A stretch of DNA of 64,000 bases from Cydia pomonella (GCF_033807575.1 NC_084722.1:3032832-3096831); one strand, 5' to 3'; positions 43,884 to 54,445 are shown, numbered from the stretch's first letter. The notes: generated by a model not told the origin, from the letters alone. Program-made: numbers and translations.

Positions 43884-46800
43884 TTAATCATCATCGGACC
43901 CAAAAGTAGTCTCCTGAACACCATTTAAATCTCTAGTGGCCTCGGCTAATCTATCCCTCGCTCTTTTATACTGCCTCAACACCGCCTCGGCCCCTCTCAA
44001 TAACGCCGACGCGTGGGAAACTTGACTGGGGGCAGTTTTGAACCCAGGCAGGGGAGACTGGGTGATGGTGGACCAGCGGACGGAGAGGGTGCCGGTGGTG
44101 GTGAACTTGAAGTTTGCGTCCTTGAAAACAAACATGGGAAATGTTAGTGAAATAGTGATATCTACGGCAGCTTTTAAGGAAAAAAATGCAAGTAAGTAGT
44201 GAAGTACCTAATTAACTCTAATTGACCAACACGTTATTTTACAGTATTGTCCGAAAACTTTCCCATCTTTTTGCAAAATATGCTAATTGTATATTTCTTT
44301 CTGTTATGGAAGACTTGATTATAGGGGGCACTTGGTCATTTATTATAAAGTTATATTAAATTTAAAATATATCTAAAATAACAATTTGTGACCACGGCCT
44401 CCTTATGGCAAGCGACAAAGTGGGACTTTTTTGCCGGCCGCGGTCACATTTTTAACTGCACTACGTTGCCAAAATCAGAACATTTTAGCGATCGGTTCCT
44501 TTTAGGACAGTTATTGTTTAAACTTTTGACCGCCAAAGACATCATATGACGCGCGCAGCTACAGTCCAATATCAACCTTCATGCGTACCGACAAGGTTCA
44601 CGATTACACGCCGCGTGCGATAGGCGTGGCGTTCAAAAGGTTAAGGGCAAATAATTACAGTTTTATTATTAAGGTTACCAAGTCTCCCCCTAGCATCAAG
44701 TTTCCCCAGTCTCCCCTACTTATTTACTTAAAACCGAGGTTTATTCACTCACCTGTAACTGAGGTTTAGCCAGCACCTCCAAATCTTTAATCAAATGGCA
44801 CCCCCCTACAAAAAACCTCCTACTCTCAGCAGCTACATGGTTCAACTCCTCAGGGCGCGAGCAGGACAGCTGCCTGCTGTAACGGCCGGGCTGCAGTGTT
44901 AGAGGGAGATAGCAGTAACCTTCGGTCCGTTGGCGGCCCCACCAGTCGGTGGAGATGATCTCGAAGAAGAGTTTTAGAGGTGGTGTGTCTGGATTACAAT
45001 AATAATAGGTTGGTCAATGAAAATATTAAATAACCTATAATATAATAATAATAATAATTTAGCCTATATACGTCCCACTGCTGGGCACAGGCCTCCTCTC
45101 ATGCGCGAGAGGGCTCGGGCTATAGTCCCCACGCTAGCCCAATGCGGATTGGGGACTTCACATACACCTTTGAATTTCTTCGCAGATGCATGCAGGTTTC
45201 CTCACGATGTTTTCCTTCACCGAAAAGCAAGTGGTAAATATCAAATGATATTTCGTACATAAGTTCCGAAAAACTCATTGGTACGAGCCAGGATTTGAAC
45301 CCACGACCTCCGGATTGAAAGTCGGACGTCATATCCACTCGGCCACCACCGCTAAATAACCTATATAACATTAAATGTGAGTGCTGGTCTAGCGATAAGA
45401 GCGTACAACTTGCAATCCGGAGGTCGCGGGTTCAAACCCCGGCTCGCACCAATGAGTTTTTCGGAACTTATGTACGAAATATCACATTTGATATTTACCA
45501 GTCACTTTTCGGTGAAGGAAAACATCGTGAGGAAACCGGACTAATCCCAATGGCAGATGGCAGTCGCTTTCGTAAAAACTAGTGTGTCTACGCCAATTGT
45601 GTTGTGGCAGGCATGATTACAACTTTTAGAACGCCTTTTGACTTTTATCCTTATTCTTTCACTGACGTATTTATTTATTTATATTATAGGACATTATTAC
45701 ACAAATTGACTAAGTCCCACAGTAACCTCAATAAGGCTTGTGTTGAGGGTACTTAGACAACGATATATATAATATATAAATATCTATAAATACTTAAATA
45801 CATAGAAAACACCCATGACTCAGGAACAAATATCCATGCTCATCACACAAATACATGCCCTTACCAGGATTTGAACCCGGGACCATCAGCTTCGTAGGCA
45901 GGGTCACTACCCACTAGGCCAAACCGGTCGTCAAACTCGGTCGGTCGGTATTAAACTTGTTAAATATTAAAAAGTGGCGCCATCTTACCGGGCATAACCC
46001 AAATGTTGTGGCACCATCGCTCGAAACGATGCCGCTATACCTTTGGCCTTTGATTTATTAAATTTTAAGAGACAATTTAGAAATGATACTTAATTAGTTT
46101 TAATTAAGGTTGAAATTGCATTGAAACAGAGTGTACATTGTAATGTAGATTGGGCGGCACGAGGTTAAAGGTAGTTTCCAGTATCCCTTTGAAAAAACCA
46201 TACCTGTATTCAAAGGCCCATCTAATGTGAGTTCCACCAAATGTCCGAAACTCCAATATTTCTGTTCACTATCATTTGTGTTAGACTTGGAAATGTGCGT
46301 TCTTCCGTGTAGTGCGTCTGAACATTGCAATTCTTCAGGCACCTGAAATTGATTTTGCTATTACAAGAATATAGGCGCTTTAATGAATAAATATACAGAC
46401 TAAATTCAATCTTTGAATGCAGTATTACTCAGTTTTGAAAATGGAGTAAGGTCTCCTTTTAGCAAAATGTCCTATGTCTTATATTCAAGGTACTTTCCCT
46501 TGATGTCCCATAGTCTTGGGATGCCCTGTATAGTTTATATTCATATAGAGTCTCGGTTACAAATTCATTTACTTTAAAAGACACTGCACCTACTTAATCT
46601 TTCTGGTTTAACCCATTGGTTGACTGGTAGACAATGCCTTAAGGCATTAAGTCCGCCATTTGTACCTTCATGTATTGTGCAATAAAGATTAAATAAATAA
46701 ATAAATTCACCAAAAATGCATTTTTGTGGTAGTTATGAGCGCTTTACATAAACATTGGACCCGGGTACGTCCTTAAACTACATCCAAAAGAGAGGTATGG

Positions 46801-49800
46801 GCAGTGTGAATGTCATCTCGCTTTGTGTGGTAGGGCACAGCACAGCGGATGTCATTCCAGATCTAGAGCAGTGCCCAACTGGGGAAGTACAGCAAACCGT
46901 AGCCAAATAACACTAGAAGCCGGTGCCGGCGAGTAAGGTTGCCAGAGCTGAACGAGGGTGCGGATTGTTAGGGTCGACCTATGTACGCCTGGAACTCCTC
47001 TGGACTTGCAGGCGTACATAGGCTATGTGGACTGCTTACCATCAGGCGGGCCGTATGCTTGTTTGCCACCGACTTAGTATTTAAAAAAAAGCATTTACTA
47101 AGCATAGTAGAAAATGTTAAAACATCTATGTAATTTATCTCCATCTGATAGCAGGGTCCACACAGAGCGAGCATAAGCGCGAGGCAATTTCCTCACGCAC
47201 AAAACGGCCAGTGTAGACGCGCCTCGGCCGAGGCGGCGCGCTCGGGCGAGAAAAACGCACGCAAAACTAATTAGGAACGATTTGATTGGCTATGGGCGTG
47301 GCTAGGCCGGCGGTTTCACTCCATTCTAAATGCGAACGTACTATAACTATCAGGATTACAAAATATATTGTTTAAAATTGCAGCCTGTTTATTCAATTAA
47401 GAATAAGTATCACATTTGGTTAAAATATATCTCACCTTGATATAAAATTCCACATACAAATTGTCCAAATCAAAATCGGTCGCCGAAAGGATCTCCAGGG
47501 TGACATGATGGTGTCTCCTGCCGAGTGGGGGCATAACAAACTTCAACAGCTGTTTGTGGCGTTTTTCCCATTTCTTAGACAATTTTTTTAACTGTAAATG
47601 AAAAGACGTTTTTTTCCCGACTACGAGAAGGGTTTTATGATTTAAGTCAATGTATGTATATACAGCTGTGTGCAAAGTAATATCAATTTATTTCACACAC
47701 AGCGAATTAAGAACAAGCTGCCGCGCAAAAATCGCTGCGGAGTTAAGTTGGTCTTACTCTAAGACCCAGGGTTACGAAGAGGGGTAAGTAAGCACTTACT
47801 TACTGTATTATAAAATATATTAGCTGCAAATTTGACAGATAATGCAGAGTGCGCTGTAAGCAGCCATGCGTTTTTTTTGTGTTAACCCTTTGCACGACAT
47901 CCCTATTGTGTGGGGCGGGTTATACGGTTTTACCCACTAGTTACCACCAACTTGTTACCAGTGGTAGCTATTGGGATGTTTTTCCCACCTTTCACTAGTG
48001 GTAACTACTGGGAATTTTTACTAATTAATGGGAATAACTAATTAACTTATAATTAATTAGACTTTTAATTAATTATTGATTACAGCACTCTATATTTATA
48101 CTGTTTTTATTAGTATTGAACTCTAACAACATTTTGGTGGTAACTACTGGGTGCTAAGTTGCTAACTTTTTATCTTTAATACTTCGTCGGTGGCAACCAA
48201 GCATACGGCCCGCCTGATGGTAAGCAGTCTCCGTAGCCTATGTACGTCTGCAAATCCAGAGGAGTTATATGTGCGTTGCCGACCCTAACACCCCCCTCGT
48301 TGAGCTCTGGCAACCTTACTCACCGGCAGGAACACAACACTATAAGTAGGGTCTAGTGTTATTTGGCTGCGGTTTTCTGTAAGGTGGAGGTTCTTCCCCA
48401 GTGGGAACAACCCTGTGGGGCGCGCGCGAGCGTCAGTTGACGTATTTGGGGGTTGAAGGGTTAGCTAGCTTGTCAAATGTTACTGGTTGCTGAAGCATTG
48501 GGCCTCAGTTTGACATGATATGGGGTAGGATTATCACTGACACTAAAAGTGATAATTTAATCTGTCCACGTGGTGATACCTACTGGACTGAAATGTGTAA
48601 CAGCTGAATATGTACGGATTGCAACAGTTGCAAGATATACAAATACAAAATTCTATATTTCATAAAAAAAGTTACATATAATTTAAGGGATGGTGTCTCC
48701 CGGTAAGCAATATATTTGCCTCTGTTAGGAGGCACCGCTCTTCCTTGATTATTGATAACTAATACTAAGCTATATTATTTGCAAACATTTACTACCTATA
48801 CTATTAGGCGGGTCCACACCGAGCGAGCATACGCGCGAGGCAATTTCCTCAGATAAAACGGGCAGTGTAGACGTGCCTAGTGACGCCATTTTCATTTTCC
48901 GCTCAGGTGAGGCAAACCATGCAAGGCCGGGCGTTTGCCTCGCCAGGACATTTCCTCGCGAGGCTGCTCGCCTATTTCCAAAATCAAGATATAAATAAAT
49001 ACTAAACACAAAACTTTTACCAGGACTAGTAACTCTTCTCCATCCATCCTTTCAAACTCCACATCAACGGCATACTCATACCCCTGCTCCAGCTGGTACG
49101 GGTTCAAGTCCAGGCTGTTCACGTCCGGTGACACAATCAGGTAGTTCTGTGATACATTATGGTAGAGAGATAGGAGGGTGATCTCTTGCTTTAGGAGTAG
49201 TTGTGAGTTTCTGAAATTTTATTATTATTATACTCTTTATTCATTCAATATCTTAGGTTAGGATTTTTTATAATATGGATATAAAAGTAAAATATAAAAA
49301 CACTTACAAAACAATACAAAAGATATAAACACATTATAAAAAACCTAACCTAGGGTGCCGCCAGCAGCGGGGCAGGGCCCAAGCTGCCGGTGGTCAGGGC
49401 CGCAGAGAGAGGAACCGACGTACTATACGCGCCGTGTCCAAAATTACTGCCTTCTGCATCTGACCCTTGATCCAGCCACCTAGCGAGAGTCTCTCTAGGT
49501 GTTGGTCGAGACTCTTCGCTAGGAGACCGTTCGCTGACACGACTATCGGGACAATGATCGTCGAATCAACATCCCACATGGCGGTTATCTCGTGAGCCAA
49601 GTCTAGGTACTTACTGGACTTGTCCTTCTCGGCTTTCACGAGATTCTCATCATGGGGGATGGTGATGTGATGGAATTATTATTATTATTATATAATTATA
49701 GGCGAGCAGCTATTTAGCTGATGAGCCTATGTCACACAGTGTCCTGTATTATACAGTTCAAATTTTCTAAAGTCGTATCACATCACTAAGTAACATGGTT

Positions 49801-51485
49801 GGTTTTTCAATGAAAGTTTTGTTATTTGTTTAAAGTTTGAAGTAAAGTTGTCATTTTAGTATGTGAACATTTCTGTAATAAGAATATTGTCAGTTAATTA
49901 TCATTAAATAAGAAAACAATTGGTATCTGACCAACCAAACTACCACTGTACTTACCACATATGGGTAAAGATTATAGGTTTAAGTCCCAGCTTGCACCAA
50001 GGCTTTTTAAATGACTTTTCATGAAGGAAAACACTGTGACAAATCTACATCATATCCTGCAATTCCTGCATACACCTCTAAATTCCCCAATCCACATTGG
50101 GCTAACAATGATCAATTTTTTGTTTACTGCCACACCATCATACTTAGCCTATTATACATCTCACTGTTGGGCAAAAGTTTATCTCATTGTACTAGAGAGT
50201 CTGAGCCAAAGAGTAGTATAATATATAAGACAGTTGAGTGCTCTAGTACAATGAGAGGAACTTTTGCCCAACAGTGAGATGTATAAATAGGCTGAGTATG
50301 ATGGTGAGGCAGTAAACAAAAAGTTGATCATAAGATAATAATTAAGTAGAGATGCCTCCTGCCCACAATGCGGTAAGGAGGAGACTAGCTTACACTTACT
50401 AGCCGAATGTGTCATGTCCATAGTATAATTCATTCGGTAGAGACTTACTAAAAGAAAACAAACAAAAGGATGTCAGTTCTGCAGGAAAACAAGATTTGAG
50501 GAGTATGGAGAATGCCGCAGGGACATTAACCTGCAGCTCCTACTTCAGGGAATTGGGCTGAATTAATGCAGCTTGCGATCAACAGCCTACCTGTTACCGG
50601 CAGGGCGTCCCCGCAGTCCCCGCACCACATTACATCTACATATTCAAGATAATAATTTTGCAGTACTTACTCATTATACTCAGAGTTGTCATACATAACA
50701 TGCATAGAAGTCCATTTTTCCTCACTGGCAATACTTTCCTCACTTCTAAACAAATGTGCCATAGAGCTTGTATCTTCTCTAAAAACTTTTTCACTCAAAT
50801 TCAATTTTTCAAAGCATGAATTCAAATTTAGAATATCAGAGCCACTAGTTGACTTTTTAATTTTATTTACTGGCATTGGTAAATGGTAGTCATGATGAAT
50901 ATATGTAAATACTTTGTCAGGCTGGTAATCCGTTTCTTCTAACAAATCATGGTATGACAATTCATTTTCTGAAATACAGTTATGTATGTCACTGTACCGC
51001 TGTATTTCATGCAAACTGAATGCTTTCTCTTGCCATTTGAATTCATATTCCTCTATCTTGTTATTTTCTACTTGCTGGATGGTGTTATTTCTGTCATTGT
51101 TATAGGTCTCGAACTTGGGTAATGTTTTAATACCTTCATGAGGTTTTAGTCTTATCCTGATAACAACAATTGATGTTTTATTTGATGTGAAATATACTTA
51201 AAACACAGCTCTGGCCACTAAATAAATAAATATATCACTAGCAATTTAAATAACTGAGACTTATCTTTAACAAAATCTTTTACAGGCTACAAGGTAATGG
51301 ATATACCACTATTGTATTCATGTACTTGAGAAATATACCTGTTTTTGGCGATACTTATTCGAATAAAAAATATAATTTGGCACTGTTTATTAAATTACGA
51401 TATCTTACTTTATAGTAATATTTTCTATAGGTGATTTCAACCAGTACACTCCAGTTACTTTATTACTTCGGTCAAAGTTGTTCAT
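43884..51485 (-). CDS. Mks1: Meckel syndrome type 1 protein homologue (ciliary transition zone, B9 domain)
   Basis: Seven coding exons, 5' to 3' on the minus strand: 51485-51409, 51156-50671, 49210-49021, 47591-47436, 46342-46204, 44988-44753 and 44120-43884. All junctions are GT-AG with matching phases (2, 2, 0, 0, 1, 0). They total 1521 bases, giving 506 residues and a stop; human MKS1 is 559. Exon 1 reads GVYWLKSPIENITIK, the conserved MKS1 N-terminus, and continues IRLKPHEGIK in exon 2, which also holds KVFTYIHHDYH. The B9 (C2-like) domain covers about residues 290-445: NLYVEFYIK (exon 4), then KLFFEIISTDWWGRQRTEGY and RRFFVGGCHLIKDL (exon 6), then TTTGTLSVRW (exon 7). The C-terminus is helical and acidic. 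In other animals MKS1 works with B9D1 and B9D2 at the ciliary transition zone, gating entry of membrane proteins. The homology call is strong; function in this insect, where cilia are limited to sensory neurons and sperm, is inferred. An X-box lies 112 bp upstream. The introns hold SINEs, MITEs and LINE fragments. Confidence 0.93.
44522..44640. mobile_element. TTAA-type MITE, family F, intact, in an Mks1 intron
   Basis: A 119-bp element with ends ACTTTTGACCGCC and GGCGTTCAAAAGG and exact TTAA on both sides (44518-44521 and 44641-44644). It is the uninterrupted counterpart of the nested copy at 5831-6348. Confidence 0.85.
45040..45353 (-). mobile_element. tRNA-derived SINE, family B, long form, inverted
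   Basis: Reverse copy with the tRNA-like head at the right edge (GGATTTGAACC, AAAGTCGGACG). The body has GGGGACTTCACATACACC. A 3' end GTCCCACTGCTGGGCACAGG is followed by an (ATT)n-like tail at 45040-45058. It carries a longer 3' part than the copies at 13565 and 58002. Confidence 0.85.
45379..45600 (+). mobile_element. tRNA-derived SINE, family B
   Basis: Head GTGCTGGTCTAGCGATAAGA with B box GGTTCAAACCC. The body ends near AAAACTAGTGTGTCTACGCC. Its head faces the head of the preceding copy 25 bp away, a head-to-head pair. Confidence 0.8.
45670..45933 (-). mobile_element. tRNA-derived SINE, family A, inverted
   Basis: Full-length reverse copy ending CTAGGCCAAACCGGTCGTC. It is the third SINE within 900 bp of one Mks1 intron. 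Confidence 0.85.
46408..46531. mobile_element. Diverged relative of the 1.6-kb mariner-type MITE arm
   Basis: AATCTTTGAATGCAGT, TACTTTCCCTTGATG and the end GGATGCCCTGTATA follow the layout of the right arm at 2349-2533. More decayed; in an Mks1 intron. Confidence 0.45.
46590..46708 (+). mobile_element. Non-LTR element 3' end, family N
   Basis: ACCCATTGGTTGACTGGTAG, GCCTTAAGGCATTAAGTCCG, then TGTGCAATAAAGATTAAATA and AAT-rich tail. Inverted copies at 1393 and 57062. Confidence 0.6.
46805..47091 (+). mobile_element. Retroelement family C
   Basis: Near full-length copy from GTGAATGTCATCTCGCTTTG to CCGACTTAGTATTTAAAAAAAA. Confidence 0.75.
47153..47310. mobile_element. GC-rich MITE, family M, copy 1
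   Basis: CAGGGTCCACACAGAGCGAGC, GCGCGAGGCAATTTCCTC and CAGTGTAGACGCGCCT are shared with 48807-48985. Confidence 0.65.
47930..48155. repeat. Cluster of GGTAACTACTGGG motifs in both orientations
   Basis: CCCACTAGTTACCACCA, TTACCAGTGGTAGCTATTGGG, CACTAGTGGTAACTACTGGG and TTGGTGGTAACTACTGGG occur within about 225 bp. The symmetric ACTAGTGGTAAC core makes the tract foldable. Not assigned to a family. Confidence 0.55.
48180..48403 (-). mobile_element. Retroelement family C, inverted
   Basis: Reverse copy from TCGGTGGCAACCAAGCATAC to GGCTGCGGTTTTCTGTAAGG and AGGTTCTTCCCCAGT. Confidence 0.75.
48404..48806. other. Intron DNA, nothing recognised
   Basis: Part of the Mks1 intron between exons 3 and 4. 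No exon, repeat or structure assigned. Confidence 0.4.
48807..48985. mobile_element. GC-rich MITE, family M, copy 2
   Basis: GGCGGGTCCACACCGAGCGAG opens it. Inverted subterminal words GAGGCAATTTCCTC and GGACATTTCCTCGCGAGG lie near the two ends. It ends about 35 bp from the donor of Mks1 exon 3. Confidence 0.65.
49225..49675 (-). pseudogene. LINE C-terminal fragment in an Mks1 intron
   Basis: The minus strand reads KYLDLAHEITAMWDVDSTII, then PIVVSANGLLAKSLDQHL and KAVILDTARIVRRFLSL. This segment closes the C-terminus of a group of insect and other animal LINE proteins. It is followed by a GC-rich stretch and an AT-rich 3' UTR ending about 12-20 bp from the acceptor of Mks1 exon 3 at 49211-49213. 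Confidence 0.7.
49676..49984. other. Intron DNA, nothing recognised
   Basis: AT-rich, begins with (ATT)n at about 49675-49690. Confidence 0.4.
49985..50105 (+). mobile_element. SINE family B, decayed fragment
   Basis: GCTTGCACCAAGGC, CATGAAGGAAAACACTGTGA, ACACCTCTAAATTCCCCAAT and CCACATTGGGCTAAC follow the long-form SINE at 45040-45353. Head mostly lost. Confidence 0.55.
50105..50332. repeat. Inverted pair of SINE tails forming a foldback
   Basis: TTTTTTGTTTACTGCCACACC, ATCATACTTAGCCTATTATA and CATCTCACTGTTGGGCAAAAG on the left pair with CTTTTGCCCAACAGTGAGATG, TATAAATAGGCTGAGTATGAT and GGTGAGGCAGTAAACAAAAAG on the right. Arms are about 80 bp with a centre of about 65 bp. The arm sequence derives from the SINE B 3' end. 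Confidence 0.75.
50345..50580 (+). pseudogene. LINE protein C-terminus with a zinc-knuckle-like motif
   Basis: Reads DASCPQCGKEETSLHLLAEC, a CX2C-H-X4-C pattern as found after the RNase H domain of R1/I/Jockey-type LINEs. Then come stops and EYGECRRDINLQLLLQGIG in another frame. Located in Mks1 intron 2. Confidence 0.6.
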
Positions 51486-51596
51486 TGTGTGTAATTAATT
51501 ATTACATTACTTTATTTAAAAGCCAATAAAGCTTCCTGTATCACACCGTGTTTTTGACATTGACAAATTCTTTTTGTCAAAAATGACAACACAACC

Positions 51597-51610
51597 GTTT
51601 CCATGACAAC
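51597..51610 (-). promoter_or_regulatory. X-box (RFX-binding site) upstream of Mks1
   Basis: On the minus strand the sequence is GTTGTCATGGAAAC, which fits RYYNYY-(1-3 nt)-RRNRAC and differs at one position from the palindromic GTTNCCATGGNAAC consensus. It ends 112 bases before the Mks1 start codon, where RFX sites of ciliary genes usually lie. Confidence 0.75.
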
Positions 51611-52173
51611 CATGAAAACATGTTCGAATCCGCGCTTCAAAGAAAGATGAATATAAAATATAATAATAGCATGCAAGTTATAATAGAATATCTTATTTCA
51701 AAAATATTATGTTAACTTGATCAAAAAGTGAAAAAGTAGTACAAATTAAAAACTTCGTAACATCTAAATTTAGAAGTATTAAAACTTAAAATTAAAACAA
51801 TTTTTGGCACCACATGGTCATTCACTCCTTCATCCGTTTTCATTCGCATTACCCAATCTGTCAGTCACATCACTAAAACTAAACCGTTACCCGTTAGCTC
51901 CTCTGTGGCTCAGTCTGTGGTCAGTTGCTAACGGTGTTGTAGCGTTGATGGTTTTATTCCGTGTTCTTCATAAAATACGGTTTCAAATAAAACTTATCAT
52001 AAATATCGAACTTTTCACATAACATTATCTTATCACACGTTTTCGAAGATTAATCGATGATGCATAATACTAGCTGCGCCCAAATTCCGACAGTGTTGTG
52101 ATGTGCTACTTTGCGAATATTATTGTATAAGTTGTTTTGGTTGTTAGTCACGCGTGATTTTTAGTGAAAGAAA
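51611..52173. promoter_or_regulatory. Divergent intergenic region and 5' UTR of the right-hand gene
   Basis: About 690 bp separate the Mks1 start codon from the plus-strand start codon at 52174, so a shared promoter is likely. The last 150 bp (CAAATTCCGACAGTGTTGTG, TTAGTCACGCGTGATTTTTAG) look like 5' UTR. No TATA box was assigned. Confidence 0.45.
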
Positions 52174-52257
52174 ATGCCTGGGCAAGGAGAAACTACCGTT
52201 TCGGTGCCGCTGACGCCAACGAGGTCTGATTTGTACTGGCGAAGAATATTTAACAAA
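52174..52257 (+). CDS. First coding exon of an unidentified divergent gene
   Basis: AAAATG starts an 84-base frame reading MPGQGETTVSVPLTPTRSDL and then YWRRIFNK, followed at once by a perfect donor GTAAGT at 52258. The codon use is coding-like, and the exon sits in the expected place for a gene sharing a promoter with Mks1. The peptide is not recognised. A polar N-terminus with TPTRS followed by aromatic and basic residues could precede a membrane segment, but that is speculation. No following exon was found in the remaining 11.7 kb, which suggests a long first intron. Confidence 0.6.
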
Positions 52258-52544
52258 GTAAGTTTCTTACTCTTTTCAGTAATTTTCATAAAACTTGAGT
52301 TAACAGTTTTCAATTGATACGTAAACTATAGGAAGTCTCACGCCACTAAAATGTGATAAAAATATCAAAAGCCAAAGCTTATTAATATATAATTTTACTG
52401 GTAACAAGTTTCGTATACTCATTAGCATATTTTATTTCTGTGTAGGTATAAATCTGCCTCGCACATTCAATTGTTTTTTTACCGTCGCGATTTTCTCGTT
52501 TTCATTTTCTGCCACGACGATAAAAACTTGGGCAAAACATTTAG

Positions 52545-52700
52545 ATATAATTATAGTAGTAGTAGTAAACACTTTATTGTACAAAAAAAAAAGGAAAGAA
52601 CACACATGATTCATACAAAGGCGAACTTATCCCTTTCAGGGATCTCTTCGAGCTAACCTTTGAGCAATTGAGGAAGAATTGGAGAATGGTAGACATCAAA
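52545..52700 (-). mobile_element. LINE 3'-end fragment, family P, inverted
   Basis: On the minus strand: GGTTAGCTCGAAGAGATCCC, GGGATAAGTTCGCCTTTGTA, TTGTACAATAAAGTGTTTAC and a (TAC)n tail. Confidence 0.65.
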
Positions 52701-53046
52701 ACTGTACTAAACGGCATAAAAGAAAATATTTAATTTCCTAAAGGATAGGTAAAACTATACCTATTTAAAGAGATATTTTCTACTTTTATATATCTTTACA
52801 TAATTTTGTCCATTGGTTTATTGGTAATTAGTTAAGTATGTAACCCTTGTTAGTTTAAATTGTTATATTATTAGACTATTTTCATAAAACACATACAACA
52901 TCAATGTAAGCATTATCCATAGGTAACAAATACAACTATTTAATTATAATTTCCAGCTATTATAAATTAGTTATTACACATTAATAATCTTTGTTTTGTC
53001 ATATTTTTAATAATGGTTATTCTCAATGATATTTGCTATATCTGCA
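52701..53046. other. No recognised feature
   Basis: AT-rich, probable intron DNA. Confidence 0.4.
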
Positions 53047-53959
53047 GCTCCTCCCAGTGCCGGATTAACCATTAAGCAAAATAAGCACTTGCTTAGGGCA
53101 CCACGTCTAGGGGGGCACCAAAATCATAGGAAAAAAAAAAAACGCGCAGGCTGCATCAGCATCGCAGTCGTAGTGTACTACACTTATGTACACGAAACTT
53201 TTTGACACGTGTGCAAGTACCCATCTAATAACGAAGGGTCGTAAGAGAGTGAGTACACGTAAGCACATCTCCAACCTTCATCAAAGCTCATGGCCAAAAA
53301 ATCTTACCGTCGGGCTTGTGGCCAACCGATTTTCTCGACGTAGATTACCGATTTTGTAGCGTATTTTGGTCTCTTGCACACCAGATGTGGCGGCCAGGCC
53401 GAGTTGCTGCAGAGCCGCGATCCTGCGACCTAATTGTCAAAGTGTAATAAAGGGCCCTGCGAAGGCCGAAAAACACAAGCATCTTATCAAGTTGCGCTTT
53501 CGAGTTAAGGCAAAGGCCGAGCAGTAGGAGGACCGTGATTACATAGGTTCGATTTTTAAGCCACTCTTTTGCAGTTCGGCGTTAGGTCTCATGCGACGCC
53601 AGGCCTTCTACTTTATGCAAACTGCCCCACTTTCGCTTGGTCATGGATCCAAATCCATGCTGTCCTCTTTCGCAGCTGGGCTGCCTTGCTCACACCTCGC
53701 CATTAGTTGTATTATATGATAACGCGCCGCGTTCGGACGCTCCGGACGTCCAGCTATTCATACCTCGCCATTGGTCAAATTCAAGCCTTGCTTTCTTCCA
53801 GCTCGACCTTTGGCCTCATCCGTAAGCGTTGATCGAACGCTCCGCGCATTCAGCCTTAGACTTTGCCTTTAAAAACACCTTCACGATTTAGGCCAATCAA
53901 ATTACATCCAAAAATAGCGTTTTGAGGAATTAATTCCCAGCAAGCTGGAAATTGTTTTA

Positions 53960-54445
53960 ATACATTTATTTGGTCCTAAATGCGTGTAATCCATGTGTAA
54001 TCCCAGTTTGCTCTATCCTAGGAGGTGTGCATACATTTTGGGATCCTTAGGAGATCATTTTTTCCTTTGGATTGCCAAACCACTCGATGTAGAAGGAGCC
54101 CACTATCAATTACAATAGCACTTAGTGGATCAGACACTGGTAAGAAAGCGTTTTCGGATTATTAACATGATTTTACCAAAAATAAAAAATGTCGACCTAA
54201 TTTACAATTTAGGACTACGAATACATATTAAGGTACCTTAAATCAATCAATCAATCAATCAATATAAATTAAATTACATTTCGGATCCTCAGATATCAAT
54301 TTTAATAATACTCGTAATTAGAACAAATTTTCCGTCGGCCGTACCGTTTTCGATTTACAAGCAAAAAAACTGAAAAAGAGGAAACATTTATGCACACCTC
54401 CTGGAGTGGAGCAAACTCGGATTACACGTATTTTTAGGTCGAAAA
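53960..54445. repeat. Inverted-repeat element inside the hAT-like element
   Basis: GGTCCTAAATGCGTGTAATCC and CAGTTTGCTC-AGGAGGTGTGCAT on the left are matched inversely by ATGCACACCTCCTGGAGTGGAG and GGATTACACGTATTTTTAGG on the right. An (AATC)n tract lies at 54241-54264. Confidence 0.6.

Noticed and set aside
51339..51397. Alternative Mks1 upstream exon ending CAAAAACAG before GTATAT
   Set aside because: It has no start codon and a poor donor. The exon at 51409-51485 has a start codon, the conserved N-terminal motif, a strong donor and the right phase.
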